Part shown: in pieces, positions 36,749 through 44,861 of the stretch | Position numbering within the stretch: the stretch's first letter is position 1 | How the letters are laid out: each line of letters begins with the position of its first letter | Source of the DNA: Cesiribacter sp964504565 | Lineage (GTDB): Bacteria; Bacteroidota; Bacteroidia; Cytophagales; Cyclobacteriaceae | Reading direction: 5' to 3' | Assembly (NCBI GenBank): GCA_964504565.1 | Contig: CAZDEY010000005.1 | Span: 124,001 to 188,000, forward strand | Length of the DNA: 64,000 bases | Position numbers and translations under genes: made by a program | Notes under the pieces: model-generated | Told to the model about the DNA's origin: nothing | The model's input: the letters and a program-made list of their open reading frames with translations, nothing else | Databases searched by the model: none

Positions 36749-37728
36749 GTTGGGTACTAAAAGCTAATAATCTAACTATAGGCTACCCCGGCCGGGTAGT
36801 AAAGCAAAAGCTAAATTTCGGCTTTGACGAAGGTCAACTGGTTTGCCTTATGGGGCCGAACGGAGCCGGTAAATCCACTTTGCTAAGAACCGTAGCCGGT
36901 CTACAAGCTCAGCTACATGGTTCGGTAGAAATTGTAGGCCAAAGTTTAGAGCAACTTGATCGGCAGCAGCGCGCCAAGCTTATAAGTCTGGTATTAACCG
37001 AGGCTCCTTCCGGTAATTTAAGGGTAGAGGAACTGGTGGCGCTGGGTAGGCAGCCGTATACTAATTGGTACGGCAAGCTAAACCCGACAGATAGAAGTAT
37101 AGTTGGTGAAGCCTTGCAGGCGGTTGGAATAGAGGAATTTAGAGAGCGTAGGCTTTCCTCATTAAGCGACGGCCAACGCCAGAAAGCCCTTATTGCCCGG
37201 GCGTTAGCTCAGGAGGGAAAGTTATTATTGCTAGACGAACCTACCGCCCACCTCGATCTGCTCAACCGAATTCAGATCATGCAATTGCTGCGTAAGCTGG
37301 CGCACGAGCAACAGAAAACCATACTAGTAGCCACGCACGAGCTGCACCTGGCATTACAAACTGCCGATGTGCTTTGGCTTCTTCCGGAAGGTGCCGATAC
37401 CCCAAGCATTCAGGGTCTTCCCGAAGATTTGCTTTTGAACGGGGCTATTGAGCAGGTTTTCGGAAAAGCAGGCTATAAGTTTGATAAGGAATCGGCCAAC
37501 TTCAATATAATTGAAAAGCCCAAAGGCACAGTATGGGTTGAAGGCGAAGGCCTGGAAATTTACTGGCTAAAGAGAGCCCTGCAGCGGTACGGTTTTGAGC
37601 TGAACCCCGCAGCATCCACTCAAATTCAGCCGGAAAATAACCATTGGCAATTAAAGATAGGGACAGAGACCCAAAAACATAAAACCATAAACCACCTCCT
37701 GAACGTCCTAAGACACATTAATTCGTAA
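36745..37728 (+). CDS. ABC transporter ATP-binding protein (BtuD-like) with C-terminal extension
   Basis: Cytoplasmic ATPase of 327 residues. Walker A GPNGAGKS (about 36-43), a Q-loop region near 80, the signature SLSDGQRQKA (about 138-147), Walker B LLLLDEPTAHLD (about 158-169) and the switch His in VATHELHL (about 196). Compared with the usual 250-260 residues it has about 75 extra at the C-terminus (FNIIEKPKGTVWVEGEGLEI, then a helix-strand pattern), not recognised. Partner of the permease just upstream (4-bp overlap). Confidence 0.9.
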   Translation: MSWVLKANNLTIGYPGRVVKQKLNFGFDEGQLVCLMGPNGAGKSTLLRTVAGLQAQLHGSVEIVGQSLEQLDRQQRAKLISLVLTEAPSGNLRVEELVALGRQPYTNWYGKLNPTDRSIVGEALQAVGIEEFRERRLSSLSDGQRQKALIARALAQEGKLLLLDEPTAHLDLLNRIQIMQLLRKLAHEQQKTILVATHELHLALQTADVLWLLPEGADTPSIQGLPEDLLLNGAIEQVFGKAGYKFDKESANFNIIEKPKGTVWVEGEGLEIYWLKRALQRYGFELNPAASTQIQPENNHWQLKIGTETQKHKTINHLLNVLRHINS

Positions 37729-37768
37729 CAGAGCCAAGTCCTTTCTCCAAACGTTAGTCAAAAATTTG

Positions 37769-37792
37769 TCACAACCCACTAACCTACCAACT
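37769..37792. repeat. Degenerate octamer tandem repeat (3 units)
   Basis: TCACAACC CACTAACC TACCAACT; the same 8-bp family as at 38011. Part of a 402-bp gene-free stretch (37729-38130) that also holds the inverted-repeat element and the second octamer array. Confidence 0.5.
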
Positions 37793-37801
37793 CTCAATCT
37801 A

Positions 37802-37975
37802 GCGCGGAACTTAGTTCCGAGTTGTCCTAATTTATAGGATTGAAAGCTTGATAGTTTATGAATGCTAGGGCCGAAAGCTGCTTTTTATCTTCTTCTTTGG
37901 TTAGGTTTAAAAATTCTTATTCAACTCCTGAGCAATCTTAGAAACTAAAAATAGTCACGGAACTAAGTTCCGCGC
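37802..37975. repeat. 174-bp MITE-like element with 18-bp terminal inverted repeats
   Basis: The left end GCGCGGAACTTAGTTCCG (37802-37819) is an exact reverse complement of the right end (37958-37975). Each end is itself nearly palindromic (GGAACTTAGTTCC). The AT-rich 138-bp interior contains no coding sequence. It resembles a paired REP or a miniature transposable element; no target duplication is obvious. Confidence 0.6.
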
Positions 37976-38010
37976 CAGAATTGCAAGTCGAAGTTAATAC
38001 TTTGCAACAC

Positions 38011-38074
38011 CACCAACCCACCAACCCACCAACTCACTAACTCACCACTTCGCTACATCATTACCTCACCACCT
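38011..38074. repeat. Degenerate octamer tandem repeat (8 units)
   Basis: Eight consecutive 8-bp units: CACCAACC twice, CACCAACT, CACTAACT, CACCACTT, CGCTACAT, CATTACCT, CACCACCT. Longest array of this family in the window, 56 bp before the oxidoreductase start. Confidence 0.7.
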
Positions 38075-38130
38075 CAAATTAAGATGCCTCCGTACTAAAT
38101 CCACGGTTAGACTTTAGTATCTTACCGACT

Positions 38131-39456
38131 GTGGAGCATATTGTCATTATCGGGAATGGTATTGCGGGCATAACGGCCGCCCGGCATATTCGCAAGCGCA
38201 GCAACTACCGCATTACAATTATTTCGGGCGAAAGCGAGCATTTCTACTCCCGCACTGCGCTTATGTACCTCTATATGGGCCATCTGGAATACCACCACCT
38301 AAAGCCCTACGAAGACCATTTCTGGAAGAAAAACCGTATTGACCTGGTTCACGATTGGGTGACTGAAGTTGACTTTAAAAACCAAACCCTTACTTTAAAA
38401 GAACGCAAGTCAATTCAGTACGATAAGCTGATACTGGCTACCGGCTCTAGCTGGCGTAAGGGCGGCTGGCCGGGCGAAAACCTCAGCGGCGTTACCGGCA
38501 TGTACGGCCTGCCAGATTTGGAAGCTATAGAAAAAGCCTCGGCCGGTATACGGAAAGCCGTAGTGGTAGGTGGCGGTTTAATAGGGGTGGAGCTAGCCGA
38601 AATGCTTCATAGCCGGGGAATTCAGGTGAGCCTTTTAGTTAGGGACGACGGGTATTGGCGGGGCGTGCTGCCAGCTCAGGAAGCCGGTTTAGTTGGTCGC
38701 CACCTGGTGAAGCACGGTATTGATTTGCGATTAAAAACCTCAGTGAGCCAAATTTTGGGCGATGAACAGGGTAGAGTAAAAGCCGTACTAACTCCAGCCG
38801 GCGAAGAAATTGCCTGTCAGTTTGTAGGCGTAACCATTGGCGTACAACCCAATATTGACTGGTTAAAGGCTACCGAACTGGAAACCGATCGGGGCATTTT
38901 GGTAGATGAGTATATGCGCACCAACCTGCCAAATGTATTTGCCATAGGCGATTGTGCCCAGCATCGTAATCCGCCCACTGGCCGCCCGCCGGTAGAGCAG
39001 GTATGGTATACCGGACGTCAGCAGGGCCTATGTGTAGCAAAAACCCTATGCGGTGAGCCTACAGCCTACCAACCGGGCGTATGGTTTAACAGTGCCAAGT
39101 TCTTCGATATAGAATACCAGATATACGGCACCGTACCCGCTGACCCTGGTGAAGAATTTGATAGCTTCTATTGGCAAAGCAACGATAAAACCCAGGCTTT
39201 GCGTTTAGTATGGCGAAAAGATGATAAAGCATTTGTAGGCGTTAATTTATTGGGCATACGCTATCGGCAAGAGGTGTGCGAAGGCTGGATAAAAACCGAA
39301 GTGCCTATAAGTGAGGTAGTAAACCAGCTAGGTGAAGCCAACTTCGACCCGGAGTTTCATAAAAAACACGAAGAAGAGATTAGCGAGACGTTTATAGAAA
39401 AGACAGGTATTAAGGTGGCAAGACCTAAAAAGAAGAAGTGGTATGAGGTTTTTTGA
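38131..39456 (+). CDS. NAD(P)/FAD-dependent oxidoreductase
   Basis: Flavoprotein of 441 residues of the rubredoxin/ferredoxin reductase type. N-terminal FAD site VIIGNGIAGITAARHI; NAD site VVVGGGLIGVELAEML near residues 148-163; second FAD motif NVFAIGDCAQH around 270. The C-terminal 130 residues are a dimerisation-like domain. The start is GTG at 38131. It likely passes electrons between NAD(P)H and an iron-sulfur partner; the CcoG-like protein at 40391 is the obvious candidate, separated only by a decayed gene. The substrate is not known. Confidence 0.85.
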   Translation: MEHIVIIGNGIAGITAARHIRKRSNYRITIISGESEHFYSRTALMYLYMGHLEYHHLKPYEDHFWKKNRIDLVHDWVTEVDFKNQTLTLKERKSIQYDKLILATGSSWRKGGWPGENLSGVTGMYGLPDLEAIEKASAGIRKAVVVGGGLIGVELAEMLHSRGIQVSLLVRDDGYWRGVLPAQEAGLVGRHLVKHGIDLRLKTSVSQILGDEQGRVKAVLTPAGEEIACQFVGVTIGVQPNIDWLKATELETDRGILVDEYMRTNLPNVFAIGDCAQHRNPPTGRPPVEQVWYTGRQQGLCVAKTLCGEPTAYQPGVWFNSAKFFDIEYQIYGTVPADPGEEFDSFYWQSNDKTQALRLVWRKDDKAFVGVNLLGIRYRQEVCEGWIKTEVPISEVVNQLGEANFDPEFHKKHEEEISETFIEKTGIKVARPKKKKWYEVF

Positions 39457-40390
39457 TCTGGAATTTTATAGGCACGATGCTCTTAGCCCAAGGTTTAAAC
39501 CTTGGGCTAAAGCATTAATTGGTTTACAGTTTTTACTTCTATTCAGCTTAATAAATATGGTTTTATTAAGTTGTCAAGAACCAATTAAAGAGTTTGAAAT
39601 AAATTCTGATGTTGAGCATAGGACTGTTTAGTTGTATGCTGATTCCTCCTATAGGGAGATTAGTGAAGAAGTAGAAGATACATATGAATATACAGGAAGC
39701 TGGAAAGGAAGCCTGGACGAAGGAGAAGTGTTTTTTACCACTTCTGGAATGGAAGGGTTTAATGTGCTAACTAATACATCAACTAAAGTTTACCTTACTA
39801 AAAATGGGCAGGCTATTGATATTACCAACTAAAAACATGTATTCTATCTTCATGGTCGAATTATAGAACAGCAAGGCTTAGGGGCGGTAAGCCCGGAGTT
39901 TGGCCGCTACGAATTTGATTCTATTGTGGCTACTCTAAAAAGGCAAGGCTGGCAGGTATACGCTGATGTTAGATCACAAAGTGTAGATTTTGAAGAGTAT
40001 TGCAGAAAGGTATCAAATCAGGTGGATAGCTTAGTAGAAGAGGTGAAGTGCCGGCCTGAAAATATCTCTATTACTGGTGCTTCTAAAGGCTCAGTTATGG
40101 CCATGCGTGTATCAGATATAAACCAGTATCAAATTAACTATGTACTTTTGGGAGCCAATAACAATTACATTGAAGAAAATTACAATTGGTACCTTAAGGG
40201 AAGAATTCTTGGTATTTACGAGAAGTCAGATTCGCTTGCAGGCAAAGACTACCAATTCTGGATTGATAGATCGAAAGGTGCCCAAGAATTTATGCAGTTG
40301 GAAATCGATACAGGTTTAAACCACGGTTTTATCTACAACCCAATAAACGAATGGATTGAACCTACTACTGAATGGATTGAGAATAAATAA
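39443..40390 (+). pseudogene. Broken alpha/beta-hydrolase lipoprotein with two in-frame stops
   Basis: One reading frame runs from 39443 to 40390 but is cut by TAG (39629-39631) and TAA (39830-39832). Joined, it encodes a lipoprotein signal (LINMVLLSCQEP), a beta-rich segment with EYTGSWKGSLDEGEVFFTTSG, then an alpha/beta-hydrolase: oxyanion loop VFYLHGRIIEQQG (read through the second stop), nucleophile elbow ITGASKGSVMAMR and a C-terminal His in GLNHGF. The intact 3' part could be expressed from GTG at 39926 but lacks the oxyanion loop. The start may have been altered by the palindrome at 39483. AT-richer than its neighbours. Confidence 0.7.
39483..39510. repeat. 28-bp perfect palindrome, TTTAAA core
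   Basis: TTAGCCCAAGGTTT followed by its exact complement. It begins 27 bp after the oxidoreductase stop. Member of the TTTAAA-core palindrome family (48985, 49024, 49503, 54663); may act as a terminator or a REP. Confidence 0.7.
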
Positions 40391-41935
40391 ATGCCACAAA
40401 CAACCAAACATACCCCCATCTACAAACACCCCATTCAGCGTATTGGACTGGGCTTGGTGTTGCTGGGCATGGCGGTGCTGGTAGGTATGCTGAGCCTTTC
40501 TACCTATAAAGTAAGCCCACAGGTAGTGGATAAGGTAATTACGGATTCAACCCATAGGGCAGCGCTTAGCCCGGCATTCGATAGCCTGTATACTGTAGAT
40601 TTCAACAATGACTGGCAAATGGCCGGTGCTTTAGATGCGGTATTTAACGAAGTAAATTCAACAATTTCTGATAACCCAATAAACGATTACCAATCCGAAA
40701 CCTATAAAACCTACCTGATAAAAGGCAGCGCCAAGGGTTTAGTGCCCGATTACCCGCTGCTATTCTTCTGGCTCACCATTGGCCTAACCGTTTTGGGCGG
40801 GCTGTTCTATATTATTCCTAAGCTACGACTAATTCCCGGCATCAAAAACGACCATATCTTCCAGAACGCTACCACCAACCGCGGTTGGGTAGGCTGGTTG
40901 CTGGGCACTTTTCTGATTGGTTTCTACATTCTACTCTATTTTTACCCCTACTATATTACCAACTGGATGCTTATGGTAGACCCGCTGGCCAAGTGGCTAA
41001 GCGGAAACGAAGCCAGTCAGTGGTTTTTCTATGGTTTGCTCTATACGCTGGCTATTCTGGTTATGGGCATCCGTATGCTGATTAAGTATAGGCACAGCAA
41101 ATATCACAAACTGCGCACCGCCAGCGTAATGTTCTTCCAGTTAGCTTTTGCTTTTCTAATTCCGGAAATACTGGTTGCCCTAAATAAACCCTTTTACGAT
41201 TTTAAAAATATCTGGCCGCTGGATTACGACTTCTTCTATGATTACCAAATAAGGGAATTTCTGAATAATGGTGGGTTAGGCATGTTTATGCTGGTTTGGG
41301 GTATTGCGCTAATAGTACTAGGTGTGCCGCTTATGACATTCTTTTTTGGCAAACGCTGGTACTGTAGCTGGGTATGTGGTTGCGGTGGCCTGGCCGAAAC
41401 CCTGGGCGACCCATTCCGCCACCTTTCCGACAAGAGCCTGAAAGCCTGGCAGGTTGAACGCTGGATGGTGCATAGCGTATTGGTTCTAGCGGTGGTTATG
41501 ACAATCGCCGTATTATATACCTACTTCACCGGCCAGTCTGAGTTGGCGGGTGTTAGCAGCTACAAGTTGCGAAACTGGTACGGCTTTGCTATTGGGTCTA
41601 TTTTTGCTGGCGTAGTGGGTACTGGTTTTTACCCGCTGATGGGCAATAGGGTATGGTGTCGTTTTGGCTGTCCGCTGGCTGCTTATTTAGGTATTATCCA
41701 ACGCTTCCGTTCCCGCTTCCGCATAACTACTAATGGCGGGCAGTGTATTAGCTGCGGCAATTGTTCAACTTACTGCGAAATGGGTATTGATGTGCGCGCC
41801 TACGCCCAAAAAGGCCAAAATATTGTCCGGGCCAGTTGTGTAGGCTGCGGCGTATGCGCTTCGGTTTGCCCCCGTGGGGTATTAAAACTAGAAGTAAAAG
41901 ACCACAAAGCCCGCTTTAATGTGGAAGAGTTTTAG
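40391..41935 (+). CDS. Membrane-bound 4Fe-4S polyferredoxin (CcoG/NapH-like)
   Basis: Electron-transfer membrane protein of 514 residues. One N-terminal span, a periplasmic segment (about 45-115), then five more spans; NapH-type Cys motifs YCSWVCGCGG and WCRFGCPLAAYLG in the membrane part; and two ferredoxin clusters near the C-terminus (CISCGNCSTYC and CVGCGVCASVCPRG, about 455-500). Resembles CcoG/RdxA and NapH. With the FAD oxidoreductase upstream it could form a quinol- or NAD(P)H-linked electron path. Start ATG is directly after the preceding stop. Confidence 0.87.
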   Translation: MPQTTKHTPIYKHPIQRIGLGLVLLGMAVLVGMLSLSTYKVSPQVVDKVITDSTHRAALSPAFDSLYTVDFNNDWQMAGALDAVFNEVNSTISDNPINDYQSETYKTYLIKGSAKGLVPDYPLLFFWLTIGLTVLGGLFYIIPKLRLIPGIKNDHIFQNATTNRGWVGWLLGTFLIGFYILLYFYPYYITNWMLMVDPLAKWLSGNEASQWFFYGLLYTLAILVMGIRMLIKYRHSKYHKLRTASVMFFQLAFAFLIPEILVALNKPFYDFKNIWPLDYDFFYDYQIREFLNNGGLGMFMLVWGIALIVLGVPLMTFFFGKRWYCSWVCGCGGLAETLGDPFRHLSDKSLKAWQVERWMVHSVLVLAVVMTIAVLYTYFTGQSELAGVSSYKLRNWYGFAIGSIFAGVVGTGFYPLMGNRVWCRFGCPLAAYLGIIQRFRSRFRITTNGGQCISCGNCSTYCEMGIDVRAYAQKGQNIVRASCVGCGVCASVCPRGVLKLEVKDHKARFNVEEF

Positions 41936-41940
41936 AGGGT

Positions 41941-41982
41941 AGATTTGAGATGGGAGATATGAGACATGAGACTTAAGATATT
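41941..41982. repeat. Degenerate heptamer tandem repeat (6 units)
   Basis: Six 7-bp units: AGATTTG AGATGGG AGATATG AGACATG AGACTTA AGATATT. Between the polyferredoxin and the antitoxin gene. Confidence 0.55.
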
Positions 41983-41998
41983 TTTGTAAATTCAGAAG

Positions 41999-42232
41999 AT
42001 GGAAGATTTATTGAATAGAATAACTATAGATCAGAATATTTGTCATGGTAAGCCTACCATCCGAGGGTTGCGCTATCCGGTAGAAAACATACTAGAGTTA
42101 ATGGCGGCTGGTATGACTACCGAAGAACTCCTGGAAGATTATCCTGATTTGGAAAAAGAAGATTTTTTAGCTTGTCTTCAGTATGCGGCTAAGCTAGCTC
42201 ATGTCAAAAGCATTTATCGTACCGCTTCGTGA
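41999..42232 (+). CDS. DUF433 antitoxin
   Basis: Protein of 77 residues, DUF433 type: DLLNRITIDQNICHGKPTIR followed by GLRYPVENILELMAAGMT and an HTH-like C-terminal half. Such proteins pair with PIN-like toxins as antitoxins. It overlaps the toxin gene by 4 bp. AT-richer than the cluster around it, so probably acquired. Confidence 0.85.
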   Translation: MEDLLNRITIDQNICHGKPTIRGLRYPVENILELMAAGMTTEELLEDYPDLEKEDFLACLQYAAKLAHVKSIYRTAS

Positions 42233-42579
42233 AGTTTTTAGTTGATGCTCAACTCCCCCGCAGCTTAGCATTACTAATAATTGAGTTAGGCTATGATGCA
42301 ATTCATACCCTTGATTTGCCAAATAGAAATACGACGCAAGATTCAGAAATAGCCAAACTAGCTAATAGTGAGGATAGAGTAGTTATTAGTAAAGACAGCG
42401 ATTTTTTAGAATCTTTTTTAATAAAATCAGAGCCAAGAAAATTAATTTTGGTTAAAACCGGCAACATAACTAACCGGAAGTTACTGACTCTCTTCACAAG
42501 CCACTGGCCTAAAATATCTACTTTAATAAGTCAAAGTAACTTACTTGAGATCAGGATTGACGAAATTATTGAAAGGTAA
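42229..42579 (+). CDS. DUF5615 PIN-like toxin
   Basis: Protein of 116 residues with a PIN-like (Mut7-C-type) fold: KFLVDAQLPRSLALLI at the start supplies the first acidic residue; SEIAKLANSEDRVVISKDSDFLE (in two parts) supplies the others. It starts with GTG inside the antitoxin stop. RNase activity is expected from the family; the partner is the DUF433 gene. Confidence 0.82.
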   Translation: MKFLVDAQLPRSLALLIIELGYDAIHTLDLPNRNTTQDSEIAKLANSEDRVVISKDSDFLESFLIKSEPRKLILVKTGNITNRKLLTLFTSHWPKISTLISQSNLLEIRIDEIIER

Positions 42580-42621
42580 AATTAGAAGTAGAGCCAAGTG
42601 TCAAGAACAGAAATAAAAATT

Positions 42622-42653
42622 CCCTCTCCTTTAGGAGGGGGTTAGGGGGAGGT
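42622..42653. repeat. C/G-rich REP-like element
   Basis: CCCTCTCCT / AGGAGGGGG hairpin followed by TTAGGGGGAGG. The same pattern occurs at 50156 and, in another form, at 51833. Its final GGAGG lies 5 bp before the TTG start at 42658 and probably serves as that gene's ribosome binding site. Confidence 0.65.
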
Positions 42654-42657
42654 TAAT

Positions 42658-43407
42658 TTGAATATTCAAGAACAACATATTACTAATCAAGCTACTGCCT
42701 TAAGTCCGCCACCCAACCTGCCCCGCATCGCCGTAATTATTCCGGCGCACGATGAGGCGGAAGGGATACTGAAGGTAATTGGGGCGCTGCCTATGGATTG
42801 GGTGCAGGAAGTGGTGGTTACCGATAATGCCAGCAACGATGATACTGCCGGCGTGGCCGAGGCATTAGGGGCTACCGTACTGCGCGAAAACCGTAAAGGC
42901 TATGGCTGGGCCTGCCTGGCCGCTATGGACTACCTGGCGAAGAAAGAAACCCAACCTGAAATTGTCGTATTTCTCGATGCTGACTACAGCGACCACCCGG
43001 AAGAACTTCCCCAGTTAATTAAACCAATTCTGGTGGGTGAGGCCGATATGGTAATCGGCTCACGCGCTTTGGGTGAGCGAGAAAGAGGGTCGTTAACGCC
43101 GCAGCAAATATTTGGTAATTGGCTGGCTACGCGACTTTTAAAATTGATTTACGGCGAAAAGTTTACCGATCTGGGGCCGTTCCGGGCTATTCGCTGGCAG
43201 GCTCTGCAAACGCTTAATATGCAGGATAAAACCTACGGCTGGACGGTGGAAATGCAAATTAAGGCTGCTAAATTTGGCCTTAAGAATACCGAAGTGCCGG
43301 TGCGCTACCGCAAACGGATTGGAACCAGCAAAGTAAGCGGTACGGTTAAGGGTGTTTTCGGGGCCGGCTACAAAATTCTATGGACGCTATTTCGATACAG
43401 CCGCTAA
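42658..43407 (+). CDS. GT2 glycosyltransferase (DPM1/dolichyl-phosphate sugar synthase-like)
   Basis: GT2 enzyme of 249 residues. IAVIIPAHDEAEGI, the nucleotide motif VVTDNASNDDTAGVAEALGA, the DxD motif VVFLDADYSDHPEEL, and the acceptor motif GSRALGERERGSL with TDLGPFRAIR. Such enzymes load hexose onto a polyprenyl phosphate. It starts at TTG (42658) after GGAGG contributed by a REP-like element; no ATG is available before the domain. The last 28 bp overlap the next transferase. It may supply the donor for the GT-C protein at 44861. Confidence 0.85.
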   Translation: MNIQEQHITNQATALSPPPNLPRIAVIIPAHDEAEGILKVIGALPMDWVQEVVVTDNASNDDTAGVAEALGATVLRENRKGYGWACLAAMDYLAKKETQPEIVVFLDADYSDHPEELPQLIKPILVGEADMVIGSRALGERERGSLTPQQIFGNWLATRLLKLIYGEKFTDLGPFRAIRWQALQTLNMQDKTYGWTVEMQIKAAKFGLKNTEVPVRYRKRIGTSKVSGTVKGVFGAGYKILWTLFRYSR

Positions 43408-44861
43408 TGTGGGTTGTTTTATTTCTGTACTGCTTTAGCCTGCTGATATTGTTTCTGTTCAGTATGGGGCAACTGCACCTTACCTGGCATTACCTAAAAC
43501 GTCTGCGTAAGCAACAACATGAGAATAAAGCCCCTATCCTTACCGAGCTACCCGCAGTAACTGTGCAATTGCCGCTCTACAATGAACGCTACGTAGCCGA
43601 GCGTCTGCTGGATAGCGTAGCCCACCTAGACTATCCAAAAGATAAACTCCATATTCAGGTACTGGACGATTCCACCGATGAAACCGTAGAGCTGGTAGCT
43701 CAAAAAGTCCAAGTGCTCCAGTCTGAAGGAATCCAAATTGAACACACCCGTCGCCCGGAGCGGACTGGTTTTAAAGCCGGGGCGCTACAGTATGGGTTAG
43801 CTTCGGCTTCTGAATTTATCACCATTTTTGATGCTGATTTTCTACCCAAGCCCGATTTTCTTCTAAAAACCATACCCTTTTTTCAGCAAGAGAATATTGG
43901 CGTAGTACAAACCCGATGGGGGCATATTAACCGAGATTACAATCGGCTAACCAAGCTACAGGCCTTTGGTTTGGATGCGCATTTTACGGTAGAGCAGGGT
44001 GGTAGAAGCGAGGCGGGGAGCTACATTAATTTTAATGGTACGGCCGGTGTGTGGCGAAAGAGATGTATTGAAGATGCCGGGGGCTGGAGCGCTGATACCC
44101 TAACCGAAGACCTTGATTTAAGCTACCGGGCGCAAATGTTAGGTTGGAAATTTGAGTTTCGCGAAGAGGTAGAAAGCCCGGCTGAATTGCCCGTTCTTAT
44201 GCCGGCTATACGCTCGCAACATTTCCGTTGGAATAAAGGGGCGGCCGAATGCGCCCGAAAGAATCTGTTAAAAGCTATGCGTAAGAGTGAAGGGTTTGGA
44301 AACAAGATGCACGCCTTTTTTCACCTAACCAACAGCTCTATCTTCGGTATAATCCTGCTGGCGGCTCTGCTAAGTGTTCCGGTATTGTTTATGATGATTG
44401 ATCAGCCTCAGCTTAAAACCTTTTTTCACCTAGGCGTCGTCTTTCTGTTTGGCTTTTTGGCTATTGCGATTTTCTACTATACAGCCAGCAAACGCATATA
44501 TCCCCACAAGTACGCCCGATATTTCTGGAGGTTGTTTCCGCAATTTTTAGTGGTGTCTATGGGCCTATCGGCGCATAATACCCTGGCAATTCTAGAGGGT
44601 TGGTTAGGAAAAAAATCAGCTTTCTTACGTACGCCCAAATTTAATATTCAGACCAAAACCGATAACTGGAAGGGAAATGTGTACCTAAGCAATAAAGTGA
44701 ATAGCATGCTGATACTAGAAGCCGGCCTTCTTTTGTATTTTTTATTCGGACTTGGGGCCGGCATTTACCTGAACGAGTGGGGCCTGATTCCTTTTCATAC
44801 CATGCTGGTTTTAGGCTTTGGCTCGGTAATTTTCTATAGCCTCAAAGGCAGTAGGGTATAA
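43380..44861 (+). CDS. Processive GT2 glycosyltransferase (cellulose synthase-like)
   Basis: Membrane glycosyltransferase of 493 residues: one N-terminal span, a cytoplasmic GT2 domain, and four C-terminal spans. The D,D,D,QxxRW signature is complete: VLDDSTDETV, FDADFLPKPD, LTEDLDLSYRAQ and SQHFRWNKGAAE. This marks a processive beta-glycan or glycolipid synthase of the cellulose synthase/ceramide glucosyltransferase branch. The product is not known. It overlaps the previous gene by 28 bp and the next by 1 bp, so the three are a coupled operon. Confidence 0.85.
   Translation: MDAISIQPLMWVVLFLYCFSLLILFLFSMGQLHLTWHYLKRLRKQQHENKAPILTELPAVTVQLPLYNERYVAERLLDSVAHLDYPKDKLHIQVLDDSTDETVELVAQKVQVLQSEGIQIEHTRRPERTGFKAGALQYGLASASEFITIFDADFLPKPDFLLKTIPFFQQENIGVVQTRWGHINRDYNRLTKLQAFGLDAHFTVEQGGRSEAGSYINFNGTAGVWRKRCIEDAGGWSADTLTEDLDLSYRAQMLGWKFEFREEVESPAELPVLMPAIRSQHFRWNKGAAECARKNLLKAMRKSEGFGNKMHAFFHLTNSSIFGIILLAALLSVPVLFMMIDQPQLKTFFHLGVVFLFGFLAIAIFYYTASKRIYPHKYARYFWRLFPQFLVVSMGLSAHNTLAILEGWLGKKSAFLRTPKFNIQTKTDNWKGNVYLSNKVNSMLILEAGLLLYFLFGLGAGIYLNEWGLIPFHTMLVLGFGSVIFYSLKGSRV

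Noticed and set aside
39632..39832. Independent small gene between the two stops
   Set aside because: It has no start of its own (the first codon is TTG directly after TAG) and reads in frame with both neighbours; part of the broken hydrolase.
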